Assembly: GCF_013426915.1 (NCBI RefSeq)
Contig: NZ_AP023180.1
Location: 1-64,000 of the forward strand
DNA length: 64,000 nt
From: Paraburkholderia sp. PGU19
GTDB lineage: Bacteria; Pseudomonadota; Gammaproteobacteria; Burkholderiales; Burkholderiaceae
Reading direction: 5' to 3'
Shown here: positions 34,704 to 43,483 of the stretch, one piece after another
Layout of the letters: each line of letters begins with the position of its first letter
How positions within the stretch are numbered: position 1 is the stretch's first letter
The notes under the pieces: model-generated
Databases searched by the model: none
What the model saw: only the letters and a program-made list of their open reading frames with translations
What the model was told of the DNA's origin: nothing
Translations under genes and position numbers: made by a program

Positions 34704-35834
34704 AGGGGCGGTTTCAAAGACCAAGTGCAACAGCGGGGTTGATTTCGATTCCCTGCTTCTTGCAGTTTTCAATAAAGACTTGCGCGGGCGTTCTCCAGCC
34801 GAGCGTCTTGCGCGGACGGTTGTTCATCTCTATCGCAATCATGTCGAGCTGGCGCTGCGAGAGCACGGACAGGTCCGCGCCCTTGGGCAGGTACTGGCGC
34901 AACAGACCGTTGGTGTTCTCACAGATGCCGCGCTGCCACGGGCTGTGTGGATCGCAGAAGTAGATGCGCATGCCCGTTGCTTTGGCCAGTTCCTTGTGCA
35001 GTGCCATCTCCTTGCCCTGATCGTAGGTCAGCGTCTTGAGCAGTTCCGGGTCAAGCGGCGCAAACGCTGCGCTGTAGCCCCGCAACGCCGCTTCCGCCGT
35101 GCTGTCATCCATCTTGACCAGCATCAGGAACAGCGTGCTGCGATCGATCAGCGTGCCCACCGCCGAGCGGTTTCCTGCCCCCTTGATGAGATCGCCTTCC
35201 CAGTGTCCGGCAAGCACCCGCTCGTTCGCCTCCGGGGGGCGCACATGGATGCTGACCATGTCAGTGAGCTTGCCACGCCGGTCTTCGCCGCGCGAGCGGG
35301 GTCTGCGCGTGCTGCGTCCCCGTCTGAGCAGCGCGATCAGCTCGCGTTTGAGCTCGCCCCGAGGCATGGCATAGATGGCGTGATAGATGGTTTCGTGAGA
35401 CACGTTCAGGGTGGGCTCATCCGGATGCGCCTGCTTCAGCTGCGCACTGATCTGCTCGGGTGAATGGCATTTGGCCAGCAGTTCACGCACCTGCGGCCAC
35501 AGCGGCCCATCGACGTGCAGCTTGCGTTCCCGCCGAGGCTTGCGCCGCAGTCTGCCTGCCCGCAAACCCGCACGCCTTGAATTGTAACCGCCGGCGATCG
35601 GCGGTCGTCCCATCGTTGCGCGCTCGTGAGCCGGTTTCCAGTCATTGCGCTTCAGTTCGCGACTGATCGTACTGGGTGAGCGCACAAGAGCACGCGCGAT
35701 CTCGCGCGTGCTCTTGTCCTCAAACTTCATTGTAAAGATCACACCGCGCTCTTCGGCGCTCAGCTGTTCGTAGTTTTTTCCCATGCAACGTATCCTAAAC
35801 GGAAGTGTTGCACTTGCATCTTGAAACCGCCAGG
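34704..35834 (-). mobile_element. IS30-family insertion sequence with 3-bp target duplication
   Basis: The IS spans 34707-35831 (1,125 bp). Both ends begin GGCGGTTTCAA, then after four mismatched bases continue AAGTGCAACA, giving imperfect inverted repeats of about 26 bp. AGG at 34704-34706 and 35832-35834 is the target duplication; removing IS plus one AGG restores the exact arm sequence GAAAAGTAGGCAAAAG seen in copies A, C and D. Recent insertion is likely since ends and transposase are intact. Confidence 0.93.
34714..35784 (-). CDS. IS30-family transposase
   Basis: A 356-residue transposase. The N-terminal HTH (about residues 5-60, LSAEERGVIFTMKFEDKSTREIARALVRSPSTISREL) binds the ends. 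The DDE catalytic core is in the C-terminal half: Asp in GHWEGDLIKG, Asp in TYDQGKEMA, and Glu in CENTNGLLRQYLP. The start MGKNYEQLS at 35784 lies inside the IS; the frame happens to stay open into the flanking repeat arm up to 35916, which is not coding. No frameshift or internal stop, so it should be active. Confidence 0.93.
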   Translation of the reverse strand: MGKNYEQLSAEERGVIFTMKFEDKSTREIARALVRSPSTISRELKRNDWKPAHERATMGRPPIAGGYNSRRAGLRAGRLRRKPRRERKLHVDGPLWPQVRELLAKCHSPEQISAQLKQAHPDEPTLNVSHETIYHAIYAMPRGELKRELIALLRRGRSTRRPRSRGEDRRGKLTDMVSIHVRPPEANERVLAGHWEGDLIKGAGNRSAVGTLIDRSTLFLMLVKMDDSTAEAALRGYSAAFAPLDPELLKTLTYDQGKEMALHKELAKATGMRIYFCDPHSPWQRGICENTNGLLRQYLPKGADLSVLSQRQLDMIAIEMNNRPRKTLGWRTPAQVFIENCKKQGIEINPAVALGL

Positions 35835-36003
35835 CAAAAGAAAGCGGCTCACACCGCCAGCTTTTGTTTTTGCCTGAGGGCCCCCAACGGGTCTTACGCT
35901 TCACACGGCAGCGCACTCGTTCACGCGCGTTGCCAACGCTCTCTCTATACGCCTCACCCGCTTTGAATACCCGTACTCCGCCAAGCGGCGGCGAATGGTA
36001 TGT

Positions 36004-36142
36004 GCCGCCCAGGTGGCAAACTGTGTGTCGGTTGTCGCGTCGTGTAGGGTAGCGCTCTTGCAGGGTGGCACGCGTGCGCTATCGGTCCGAAGTGAGGCGT
36101 GTCAGGTACTACGGCCTACACATAGTTTGCCACCTGGGCGGC
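36004..36142. repeat. Core of copy B with inner inverted repeats
   Basis: Inner repeats enclose 36032-36114, which starts TTGTCGCGTCGTGTAGGG next to the type-X spacer, the same orientation as copy A. Copies B and C share the variant AGGGTAGCGCTCTT, whereas A and D share ATAGCTTGGCGC, so two core subfamilies exist. Confidence 0.85.
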
Positions 36143-36448
36143 CGTGGAAGATCTGGCACGGCGTGCCGCAACGCGGGTGCGTGAAGCGGGTGAGGCGCAC
36201 ATTCAGAGCGCTGGCAACAAAATGGGTCACGTGATTGCCGTATGAAGCGTAAGACCGGTTGGGGGCCCTCAGGTGAACACAAGAACTGGCGTTGTGAGCC
36301 GCTTTCTTTTGCCTACTTTTCTTTGCGGCGGCAAAGAAAAGTAGGTGCCGCCCCGCACAGGGGCGACGCGTGAAGCACGCTAACAAAACGCGGATGCCTG
36401 CGACCCCGGCCGAATACCAAAAACCAAAAAGCGTCGCAGACAAAAAAA

Positions 36449-37915
36449 TCAAACCCCGCCCATGCACATGTACTTGATCACGACATATTCATCGATCCCG
36501 TAATGGGAACCTTCACGCCCAAGCCCTGACTGCTTGACGCCGCCGAACGGCGCAACCTCGTTCGAGATCGCTCCCGTATTGATGCCGACCATGCCGAACT
36601 CGAGCGCTTCTGCCACGCGCCAGATGCGACCGATATCGCGGCTATAGAAATACGACGCCAGCCCGAATTCCGTGCTGTTCGCCATCTCGACCACTTCCGC
36701 ATCCGACGAGAAGCGGAACAGCGGCGCGAGCGGGCCGAAGGTTTCATCGCGTGCGACTTTCATGTCCGGCGTGACATCGGCGAGCACGGTCGGCTCGAAG
36801 AAGCCGTGACCGAGCGCATGACGCTTGCCGCCCGTGACGACGCGCGCGCCTTTGCCGAGTGCGTCCTCGATATGCGATTCGACCTTGAGCACGGCCGCTT
36901 CATTGATGAGCGGGCCTTGCTGCACGCCTTGCTCGGTGCCGAAACCGACCTTGAGCTTCGTTACGGCTGCGGCGAGTTTTTCGGCGAACGCATCGTAGAC
37001 GCTGTCGTGCACGTAGAAGCGGTTCGTGCAGACGCAGGTCTGACCGCTGTTGCGGTACTTCGATGCAATGGCGCCTTCGACGGCCGCGTCGAGATCGGCG
37101 TCATCGAACACGATGAAGGGCGCGTTGCCGCCCAGTTCCAGCGACACCTTCTTGACGGTCGGCGCGCACTGCGCCATCAGCAGACGTCCCACTGCCGTCG
37201 AACCCGTGAACGACAGCTTGCGTACGGTCGCGTTGCTGGTCATTTCGCCGCCGATCGGTTTCGGGTCGCCGGTGACGATGCTGAAGATGCCGGCGGGCAC
37301 GCCCGCGCGCTCGGCGAGCACGGCGAGCGCGAGCGCGGAGAGCGGGGTGGCTTCAGCGGGCTTGACGACGATCGGGCAGCCAGCGGCGAGCGCCGGACCG
37401 ACTTTGCGGGTGATCATCGCAGCGGGGAAATTCCATGGCGTGATGGCGGCACAGACGCCGACGGGTTCCTTCGTAACGACGATGCGTTTGTCGTTCGCAA
37501 CGGTGGGAATCGTATCGCCGTAGACGCGTTTGGCTTCTTCGCCGAACCATTCGAGGAACGAGGCGGCGTAGCCGATTTCGCCTTTTGCTTCGGCGAGGGG
37601 CTTGCCCTGTTCGGTGGTCAGGATTAATGCCAGGTCATCGGCGTTCGCGAGCATCAAGTCGTTCCACTTGCGGAGGATTTCTGCGCGCTGTTTGCCCGTT
37701 TTTGCTTTCCATGCTGGCCAGGCTTTGTTGGCCGCTTCGATGGCGCGGCGGGTTTCCTGTGCGCCCATTCGCGGCACCTGCGCGATCAGTTCGCCCGTTG
37801 CCGGGTTCAAGACCTCGAACGTTTCCTTGTTGTCGGCGTCTTGCCATTCGCCATTCAGATACGCCTTGCCTTGCAGCAGGGAAGGGTCTTTTAGTTTGCT
37901 ACGCAAGTCAGTCAT
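36449..37915 (-). CDS. gabD: GabD, succinate-semialdehyde dehydrogenase
   Basis: A 488-residue NAD(P)-dependent aldehyde dehydrogenase. The general-base Glu is in LELGGNAPF and the nucleophile Cys in NSGQTCVCTNR; the NAD(P) site stretch TPWNFPAAMITRK is present. The tail GVKQSGLGREGSHYGIDEYVVIKYMCMG matches GabD. It oxidises succinate semialdehyde to succinate, the second step of GABA breakdown; gabT lies upstream on the same strand. The two are not tightly coupled: an 806-bp gap filled by repeat copy C separates them, and copy B's right arm lies on the other side. Confidence 0.95.
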   Translation of the reverse strand: MTDLRSKLKDPSLLQGKAYLNGEWQDADNKETFEVLNPATGELIAQVPRMGAQETRRAIEAANKAWPAWKAKTGKQRAEILRKWNDLMLANADDLALILTTEQGKPLAEAKGEIGYAASFLEWFGEEAKRVYGDTIPTVANDKRIVVTKEPVGVCAAITPWNFPAAMITRKVGPALAAGCPIVVKPAEATPLSALALAVLAERAGVPAGIFSIVTGDPKPIGGEMTSNATVRKLSFTGSTAVGRLLMAQCAPTVKKVSLELGGNAPFIVFDDADLDAAVEGAIASKYRNSGQTCVCTNRFYVHDSVYDAFAEKLAAAVTKLKVGFGTEQGVQQGPLINEAAVLKVESHIEDALGKGARVVTGGKRHALGHGFFEPTVLADVTPDMKVARDETFGPLAPLFRFSSDAEVVEMANSTEFGLASYFYSRDIGRIWRVAEALEFGMVGINTGAISNEVAPFGGVKQSGLGREGSHYGIDEYVVIKYMCMGGV

Positions 37916-37955
37916 TTTGATTCGTCCTTTGGGTTTTTGATGTCTGCGACGCCCG

Positions 37956-38653
37956 GTGGTTTGCTTGTTTTTTCGCTGGCATCCGCGTTTTGTTAGCGTG
38001 CTTCAGGCGTTGCCCCTGTGCGGGGCGGCACCTACTTTTCTTTGCCGCCGCAAAGAAAAGTAGGCAAAAGAAAGCGGCTAACACCGCCAGCGCTAGTTTT
38101 TGCCTGAGGGCCCCCGAAGGGTCTTACGCTTCACGCGGCAACGCACCTGTACGCGTGCGTTGCCAACGTTCTCTCTGTACGCCTCACCCGCTTCACGCCC
38201 CCGCAATCCCGCATGCCGTGCCAGATAGTCCACCGCCGCCCAGGTGGCAAACTGTGTGTAGGTTGTCGCGTCGTACAGGGTAGCGCTCTTACAGGGTGGG
38301 ACGCGTGCGCTATCGCTCCGGAGTGAGGTGCGTGCAGTACTACGGCCTACACACAGTTTGCCACCTGGGCGGCACAAACCATTCGCTGCCGCCAGCTCTT
38401 AAGCGAGCGTTTGAAGCGGGTGAGGCTTCCATTCAAAGCGTTGGTAACGAGCGTTGACTAGCGCGTTGCCGTGTGAAGTGTAGGACCCTCTGGGGGCCCT
38501 CAAGCAGGAACAAGGATTGGCGGTGTTAGCCGCTTTCTTTTGCCTACTTTTCTTTGCGGCGGCAAAGAAAAGTAGGTGCCGCCCCGCACAGGGGCGACGC
38601 CTGAAGCACGAAGACATAACGCGGATGCCAGCGAAAAAAACAAGCAAACCACC
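37956..38653. repeat. Nested-palindrome repeat element, copy C
   Basis: A 698-bp element between gabT and gabD. Outer ends match over GGTGGTTTGCTTG and its inverse at 38640-38653. Inner 28-bp repeats are at 38235-38262 and 38346-38373. Here the left spacer is type Y (ending GCCGTGCCAGATAGTCCAC) and the right one type X, so the element as a whole is reversed relative to A, B and D. Its core is oriented as in A on the plus strand and hence is reversed relative to its own spacers. Nothing else is seen in this gap. Confidence 0.88.
38235..38373. repeat. Core of copy C with inner inverted repeats
   Basis: The 83-bp core (38263-38345) starts TTGTCGCGTCGTACAGGG beside the type-Y spacer. Read in the element's own direction (X to Y) it is in the minus state. 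Confidence 0.85.
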
Positions 38654-38721
38654 CAACGTCAAAGACAAACAAAACACAAACAAAACAGCGACCTCAAAAA
38701 AGCCGCCGCAGGCAAAAAAAA

Positions 38722-40005
38722 TCAGGCCGTGACGCCCACAGTCTCCTTCAGCACTTCCTCAAGAATCGAAAGCGCCTCATCGAAAATAGACTCCTGAATA
38801 GTCAGCGGGAACAAGAACCGAACAACGTTCGAATAAACGCCACACACGAGCAACAACAACCCACGCTCAAGAGCCCGCGCCTGCACCCGCTTGGTGAAAT
38901 CAGCATCCGCATCGGAAGTACCAGGCTTACAGAACTCAACAGCAACCATACCGCCCGGCCCGCGCACATCGGCAATCTGCGGCACTTCCGCCTGCAACGC
39001 GGTCAATCGCGCCTTCAGCTTGTCGCCAAGCAAAACAGCTCGCTCGCAGAGCTTCTCTTCATCGATGATATCGAGCACGGCAAGCGCCGAAGCCACTGCC
39101 AAAGGATTACCCGCATACGTGCCGCCCAGCCCGCCGGGCGCAGCGGCATCCATCACATCCGCACGCCCGACGACGCCCGACAGCGGCATCCCACCCGCCA
39201 GGCTCTTGGCCATCGTCATCAGATCAGGCACGACGTCGTAGTGATGCATCGCAAACAGCTTGCCCGTACGCGCAAACCCCGTTTGCACTTCATCAGCGAT
39301 CAGCAGAATGCCGTGCTCGTTGCACAGCTTGCGCAGCGCGCGCACGAACTCCGCAGGCGCCGGATAGAAACCGCCTTCGCCTTGCACCGGCTCGAAAATG
39401 ATCGCCGCGACGCGCTTCGGATCGATGTCGGCCTTGAACAGGAATTCGATCGCCTTCAACGAGTCCGCCGTCGTCACGCCATGCAGCGGATTCGGGAACG
39501 GTGCGTGGAAGACGTCGGCCGGGAACGGGCCGAAGTTCAGCTTGTACGGCGCGACCTTGCCCGTCAGCGCCATGCCCATCATCGTGCGGCCATGGAAGCC
39601 GCCCGTGAACGCGATCACGCCCGGACGGCCCGTCGCGGCGCGCGCGATCTTGATCGCGTTTTCGACAGCCTCGGCGCCCGTCGTGAAGAACGCCGTCTTC
39701 TTCGGATAGTCGCCCGGTGCGCGCTGGTTGATCTTTTCGGCCAGTTCGACATACGACGCGTACGGCACGATCTGATAGGCGGTGTGCGTGAAGTTGTCCA
39801 GTTGCGCGCGCACAGCCTCGACGATCTTCGGATGACGATGCCCCGTGTTGCACACCGCAATGCCCGCCGCGAAATCGATGTAGCGGCGGCCCTCGACGTC
39901 CCACAGCTCCGCATTCTCGGCGCGCGCAGCGTAGAAATCGCACATCACGCCCACGCCGCGCGGGGTGGCGGCGTCCTTGCGGCTTTTCAGTTCAGCATTC
40001 TTCAC
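38722..40005 (-). CDS. gabT: GabT, 4-aminobutyrate aminotransferase, GTG start
   Basis: A 427-residue class-III aminotransferase. The PLP lysine is in MTMAKSLAGGMPLS; other marks are TTGAEAVENAIKIARAATGR, FHGRTMMGMALTG and IADEVQTGFARTG. It transfers the amino group of GABA to 2-oxoglutarate, giving succinate semialdehyde for GabD. The start is GTG at 40005 with AGGAG 8 bp upstream, giving the family's length; an in-frame ATG at 40086 lies within the regulator's operator region. It is divergent from a MocR-type regulator. Confidence 0.94.
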   Translation of the reverse strand: MKNAELKSRKDAATPRGVGVMCDFYAARAENAELWDVEGRRYIDFAAGIAVCNTGHRHPKIVEAVRAQLDNFTHTAYQIVPYASYVELAEKINQRAPGDYPKKTAFFTTGAEAVENAIKIARAATGRPGVIAFTGGFHGRTMMGMALTGKVAPYKLNFGPFPADVFHAPFPNPLHGVTTADSLKAIEFLFKADIDPKRVAAIIFEPVQGEGGFYPAPAEFVRALRKLCNEHGILLIADEVQTGFARTGKLFAMHHYDVVPDLMTMAKSLAGGMPLSGVVGRADVMDAAAPGGLGGTYAGNPLAVASALAVLDIIDEEKLCERAVLLGDKLKARLTALQAEVPQIADVRGPGGMVAVEFCKPGTSDADADFTKRVQARALERGLLLLVCGVYSNVVRFLFPLTIQESIFDEALSILEEVLKETVGVTA

Positions 40006-40076
40006 GGAGATCTCCTGTTTGGGGTTCGTTCGGGCGCTCGCGTTCATCGCAGCACATGCAGCGACTATAATCAGAT

Positions 40077-40122
40077 TTGGCTCCAAAGTTCAGAGCCATT
40101 TCGGTAAAAAATCAGGAGCCAA
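40077..40122. promoter_or_regulatory. Repeated GAGCCA boxes, candidate GabR operator
   Basis: TTGGCTCC (40077-40084) and GGAGCCAA (40115-40122) are perfect inverted 8-mers, and a third copy, GAGCCA, stands at 40093-40098 in direct orientation with the last. Paired direct and inverted boxes over 46 bp between gabT and the MocR gene fit a dimeric MocR/GabR site that overlaps both promoters. Confidence 0.7.
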
Positions 40123-40125
40123 TTC

Positions 40126-41682
40126 ATGCGCGCGAGTGTTTTGTCCGACTGGCTGGCCCAGCGTCTGGACCGCGGCAGTGGTCTGCCGATCTACCGGCAA
40201 CTGCATCGGCTGCTGCAACAGGCCATTCTGACGCGCGAACTGCCCGCTGGCAGCAAGGTGCCGTCGTCGCGGCTGCTGGCCAACGAGCTGGGCATCGCGC
40301 GCAATACCGTCACGCAGGTCTACGAGCAGCTCGCGCTGGAGGGCTACGTGACATCGGCGACGGGGCGGGGCACGTTCGTCGCCGATACGTCGCCGGATGA
40401 AATCGTCGGCTCGCCAGATGGACAGACTGCACCTGTTTCCGCGCCCGTGCAGCAGTTGCAGCAGGCGTTGCCGCCGCCGCACTCGAAATCGCTGCCGCAC
40501 GCGCAACAGCCCGCCGCGCGCGCGCTGTCGCAGCGCGGCGCGCGGCTGATCGCGGGCGCGGGCGTGTCGAAGCGGCAGTGGGGCGCGTTCATGCCGGGCG
40601 TGCCCGATGTCACGCGCTTTCCGGCGCGCGTCTGGAGCCGCTTGCACAACAAGTACTGGCGGCGTCTGCGGCCCGATCTGCTGACCTACGCGCCCGGCGG
40701 CGGCCTGTCGTTGCTGCGCCACGCGCTGGCCGACTATCTGCGCACGTCGCGCTCGGTGCGCTGCACGCCCGAGCAGATCATCATCACGACGGGCATTCAC
40801 CAATCCGTCGATCTGGCCGTGCGTCTGCTGTCCGATCCGGGCGACGTCATCTGGACGGAGGACCCGTGCTATTGGGGCGTGCGCAGCGTGATGCACGTGT
40901 CGGGCCTCAAGTCGCGCCCGATTTCCGTCGACGACGAAGGCATCAACCCGTCGCCCGACGATCTCGCGCATCCGCCGAAGCTGATTCTCGTGACGCCGTC
41001 GCACCAGTACCCGCTCGGCATGGTGATGAGCCTCGCGCGCCGGCGGATGCTGCTCGAATACGCGCGGCAGAACCAGTGCTGGATCATCGAGGACGACTAC
41101 GACAGCGAGTACCGATACGGGAGCCGGCCGCTCGCTTCGCTGCAAGGGCTCGATACGGCGGGGCAGGTGATCTATGTCGGCAGCTTCGGCAAGACGCTGT
41201 TTCCGGGGCTGCGAATCGGCTATCTCGTGGTGCCCGAGGCGCTGGCCGAGAGCTTCGCGACGGCTAGCGCCGAGCTGTATCGGGAAGGGCAGTTGTTGCA
41301 GCAGGCGATGCTCGCGGAGTTCATCGCCGAGGGGCATTTCACGTCGCACATCCGCAAGATGCGCACGCTGTACGGGCAGCGCCGCTCGACCTTGCTCGAC
41401 GCCGCCGCGCGGCGCTATGGCGATGCGTTGCCGGCTGTCGGCGGCGACGCGGGCCTGCATCTCGTGATGCAACTGCCCGAAGGCACGGATGACCGTGCCG
41501 TCGCGGCGGCTGCGCTCGAACGCAATATCGTTGTGCGTCCGTTGTCGGGGTATTACGCGCAACCGTCGCGCTCGCAGTCGGGGCTGTTGATCGGCTACGC
41601 GTGCGTGCCCGACGAGGAGATCGCGCCCGCATTCGACACGCTCGCCGATGCGATCGACGCGACGTTGCCGCTTTTCGCGTGA
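40126..41682 (+). CDS. gabR: MocR-type regulator, probable GabR
   Basis: A 518-residue fusion of a GntR-type winged helix (residues 10-85, SSRLLANELGIARNTVTQVYEQL) and a fold-type-I aminotransferase-like domain. The PLP lysine is present in GSFGKTLFPGLRIGY, and EDDYDSEYRYGSRPL is the family mark. GabR proteins sense GABA by forming a PLP adduct and activate gabTD while repressing themselves. Divergence from gabT and the GAGCCA boxes support that name. The linker is long and Gln/Pro-rich (residues 105-135). Confidence 0.88.
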   Translation: MRASVLSDWLAQRLDRGSGLPIYRQLHRLLQQAILTRELPAGSKVPSSRLLANELGIARNTVTQVYEQLALEGYVTSATGRGTFVADTSPDEIVGSPDGQTAPVSAPVQQLQQALPPPHSKSLPHAQQPAARALSQRGARLIAGAGVSKRQWGAFMPGVPDVTRFPARVWSRLHNKYWRRLRPDLLTYAPGGGLSLLRHALADYLRTSRSVRCTPEQIIITTGIHQSVDLAVRLLSDPGDVIWTEDPCYWGVRSVMHVSGLKSRPISVDDEGINPSPDDLAHPPKLILVTPSHQYPLGMVMSLARRRMLLEYARQNQCWIIEDDYDSEYRYGSRPLASLQGLDTAGQVIYVGSFGKTLFPGLRIGYLVVPEALAESFATASAELYREGQLLQQAMLAEFIAEGHFTSHIRKMRTLYGQRRSTLLDAAARRYGDALPAVGGDAGLHLVMQLPEGTDDRAVAAAALERNIVVRPLSGYYAQPSRSQSGLLIGYACVPDEEIAPAFDTLADAIDATLPLFA

Positions 41683-41696
41683 GCCGCGGACGCGTT

Positions 41697-42533
41697 TTAC
41701 AGACGTATCAGCACGGCGCCGAGCGTGACCAGTGTGCATGCGAACACGCGGCGCGCCGTCAGCTTTTCGTGCATGAAAGAGAAGCCGATCAGCACCGCGA
41801 AAATCGAACTGAGTTCGCGCAACGCGGACACCATCGCGATGGGCAAATAGCGATACGCCTCGATGATGAGGCAATACGCGACCAACGCGATCACGCCTGA
41901 CAGCATGCCTTTCATCATCGTTTCGCGCGACGTGAAGAGTCCTTTTGCGCCGCCGCGCCAATGCCACACGAGCAGGAACTGCGGCACGTTCCACAGCAGA
42001 TAGACCCACATGATGTAGCTGAGCCCGTTGCCCGCAACGCGCGCGCCGATTCCGTCGACGACGGAGTATGCCGAGATAAAGAGACCCGTGAGCAATGCAT
42101 AGGGCACGCTTTCGCCGGAGAAGCGCATATTGCGGCGAAACGCGAGCGACACGATACCGAGCGACACCAGCGCGACGCCTGTTGCGGCGAGCGGCTTCAA
42201 GGTTTCGTGCGCGAATACGAGCGCGCCGGCGAACACCAGCAAGGGCGAGAGTCCTCGCGCGATCGGGTAGATCTGTCCGAAGTCGCCGCTGCGGTAGGCG
42301 CGCACGAGCGCGATGCAATAGCCGAATTCCAGCACCACCGAAGCCGCTATGTAAGGCCATGCGGCGGGCGCGGGCAGGGGCAGGGTGATTACGCCGATCG
42401 CGCTTACGGCGAGGTAGGGGATCGACATCATGCCGAGCAGCCAGATGCGGTCTTCGGCGAGGCGCAGGAAAGCGTTCCAGCTCGCGTGGAGCATGGCGGA
42501 TACAAGAACGAGCAGGACGATGAGGGATTCCAT
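41697..42533 (-). CDS. EamA-family (DMT) transporter
   Basis: A 278-residue inner-membrane protein with about ten hydrophobic segments in two EamA repeats; the second repeat starts near YALLTGLFISAYSVVDGIGAR. The motif FMHEKLTARRVFACTLVTLGAVLI closes the protein. Drug/metabolite transporters of this type export amino acids or other metabolites. It converges on gabR with 14 bp between stops; the substrate is unknown. Confidence 0.88.
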   Translation of the reverse strand: MESLIVLLVLVSAMLHASWNAFLRLAEDRIWLLGMMSIPYLAVSAIGVITLPLPAPAAWPYIAASVVLEFGYCIALVRAYRSGDFGQIYPIARGLSPLLVFAGALVFAHETLKPLAATGVALVSLGIVSLAFRRNMRFSGESVPYALLTGLFISAYSVVDGIGARVAGNGLSYIMWVYLLWNVPQFLLVWHWRGGAKGLFTSRETMMKGMLSGVIALVAYCLIIEAYRYLPIAMVSALRELSSIFAVLIGFSFMHEKLTARRVFACTLVTLGAVLIRL

Positions 42534-42756
42534 GGGTGTCGGGCTAAAGCCGACATTATTCCGCAGATGTGGTTTTTTGTGTTGATGTGGGGGATTTTTG
42601 GGATCTTTGTCTGCGACGCTGGGGTGGTTTGCTTTCGTTTTCGCTGGCGTTCGCGTTATGCCTTTGTGCTTTAAGCGTCGCCGTTTGGTGTTTTGGCCTT
42701 TGCGCGGGCATTCGCGTTTGCGCCTTCGCGGTGCGGGCGTTTCGATTTGTTCGCTC
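42534..42756. repeat. Degenerate single arm and low-complexity sequence beside copy D
   Basis: At 42623-42682 the sequence follows the outer end of the arms (GGTGGTTTGCTT, then CGCTGGCGTTCGCGTTATG and GCGTCGCC), matching copy C's left end with many changes and lacking the hairpins. It looks like the decayed remnant of an older element. The remaining bases to 42756 are G/T-rich and hold no gene. Confidence 0.6.
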
Positions 42757-43422
42757 TTTCGCTGGCATCCGCGATGCGTTAGCGTGCTTCAGGCGTCGCC
42801 CCTGTGCGGGGCGGCACCTACTTTTCTTTGCCGCCGCAAAGAAAAGTAGGCAAAAGAAAGCGGCTCACACCGCCAGTTCTTGTGTTTGCCTGAGGGCCCC
42901 CAACCGGTCTTATGCTTCGCACGGCAACGTCTTTGTTCGCCTGCGTTGCCAACGCTATAAATGAGCGCCTCACCCACTTCAAACACCCGCACCACTGCTA
43001 GCGGCAGCGAACGGTTTGTGCCGCCCAGGTGGCAAATTGTGTGTAGGCCGTAGTGCCTCGCACGCCTCACTTCGGACCGATAGCGCATGCGTCCCACCCT
43101 GTAAGAGCGCCAAGCTATACGACGCGACAACCTACACACAGTTTGCCACCTGGGCGGCGGTGGACTATCTGGCACGCCATGATGCAGCGCGGGGGCGTGA
43201 AGCGGGTGAGGCGCACCGCAAGAGCGCTGGCAACGAACATGAGTCACGTGATTGCCGTGTGAAGCGCGGAACCGGTTGGGGGCACTCAGGCAAACACAAG
43301 AACTGGCGGTGTGAGCCGCTTTCTTTTGCCTACTTTTCTTTGCGGCGGCAAAGAAAAGTAGGTGCCGCCCCGCACAGGGGCGACGCTTGAAGCACGCTAA
43401 CGCATCGCGGATGCCAGCGAAA
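42757..43422. repeat. Nested-palindrome repeat element, copy D
   Basis: A 666-bp element between the EamA gene and phnE. Outer arms match each other closely, including the ATGCGTTAGCGTGCTTCA variant. Inner 28-bp repeats are at 43020-43047 and 43131-43158. Spacers are type X left and type Y right, the same element direction as A and B. The core between them is inverted compared with A. Bases 43423-43483 continue with a shorter GATGCCAGCG repeat and hold no gene. Confidence 0.9.
43020..43158. repeat. Core of copy D, inverted relative to copy A
   Basis: The 83-bp core (43048-43130) ends ATACGACGCGACAA, the reverse complement of copy A's TTGTCGCGTCGTAT start. The reversed core matches copy A closely over the whole 83 bp. 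Flanking spacers are not reversed, so only the core has flipped. Confidence 0.88.
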
Positions 43423-43483
43423 AGCCACAACGTAGATGCCAGCGTAAAGGCCAGAACAGCCAACCCGCCGGAGGCAAAAAAAA

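Larger units (their letters stand above)
34617..36401. repeat. Nested-palindrome repeat element, copy B, split by an IS
   Basis: Same architecture as copy A, with the left arm at 34617-34706 interrupted and resuming at 35832 after an IS30-family insertion. Inner 28-bp repeats are at 36004-36031 and 36115-36142, each with one change from copy A. Spacers are type X left and type Y right, core in the plus state. The two arm ends disagree (left ends like copy A, ATCTAGC; right like copy C-left, GCGTGC), suggesting arm exchange. Without the IS the element is about 657 bp. Confidence 0.88.

Noticed and set aside
35785..35916. N-terminal extension of the IS30 transposase
   Set aside because: The frame crosses the IS end into the repeat arm; the extension is not part of the mobile element and has no family similarity.
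40090..42360. 756-codon open frame on the minus strand
   Set aside because: Spans the antisense of gabR and overlaps the EamA transporter in another frame; composition is that of a mirror frame.
23954..43422. CRISPR array
   Set aside because: Repeats are few, long and in inverted arrangement, without regular unique spacers, and no cas gene is present.
42789..43463. Open frames of up to 224 codons within the repeat elements
   Set aside because: They run through hairpins and inverted repeats, recur in both directions and share FFAAAKKSRQKKA only because the DNA repeats. No ribosome sites or coding pattern.
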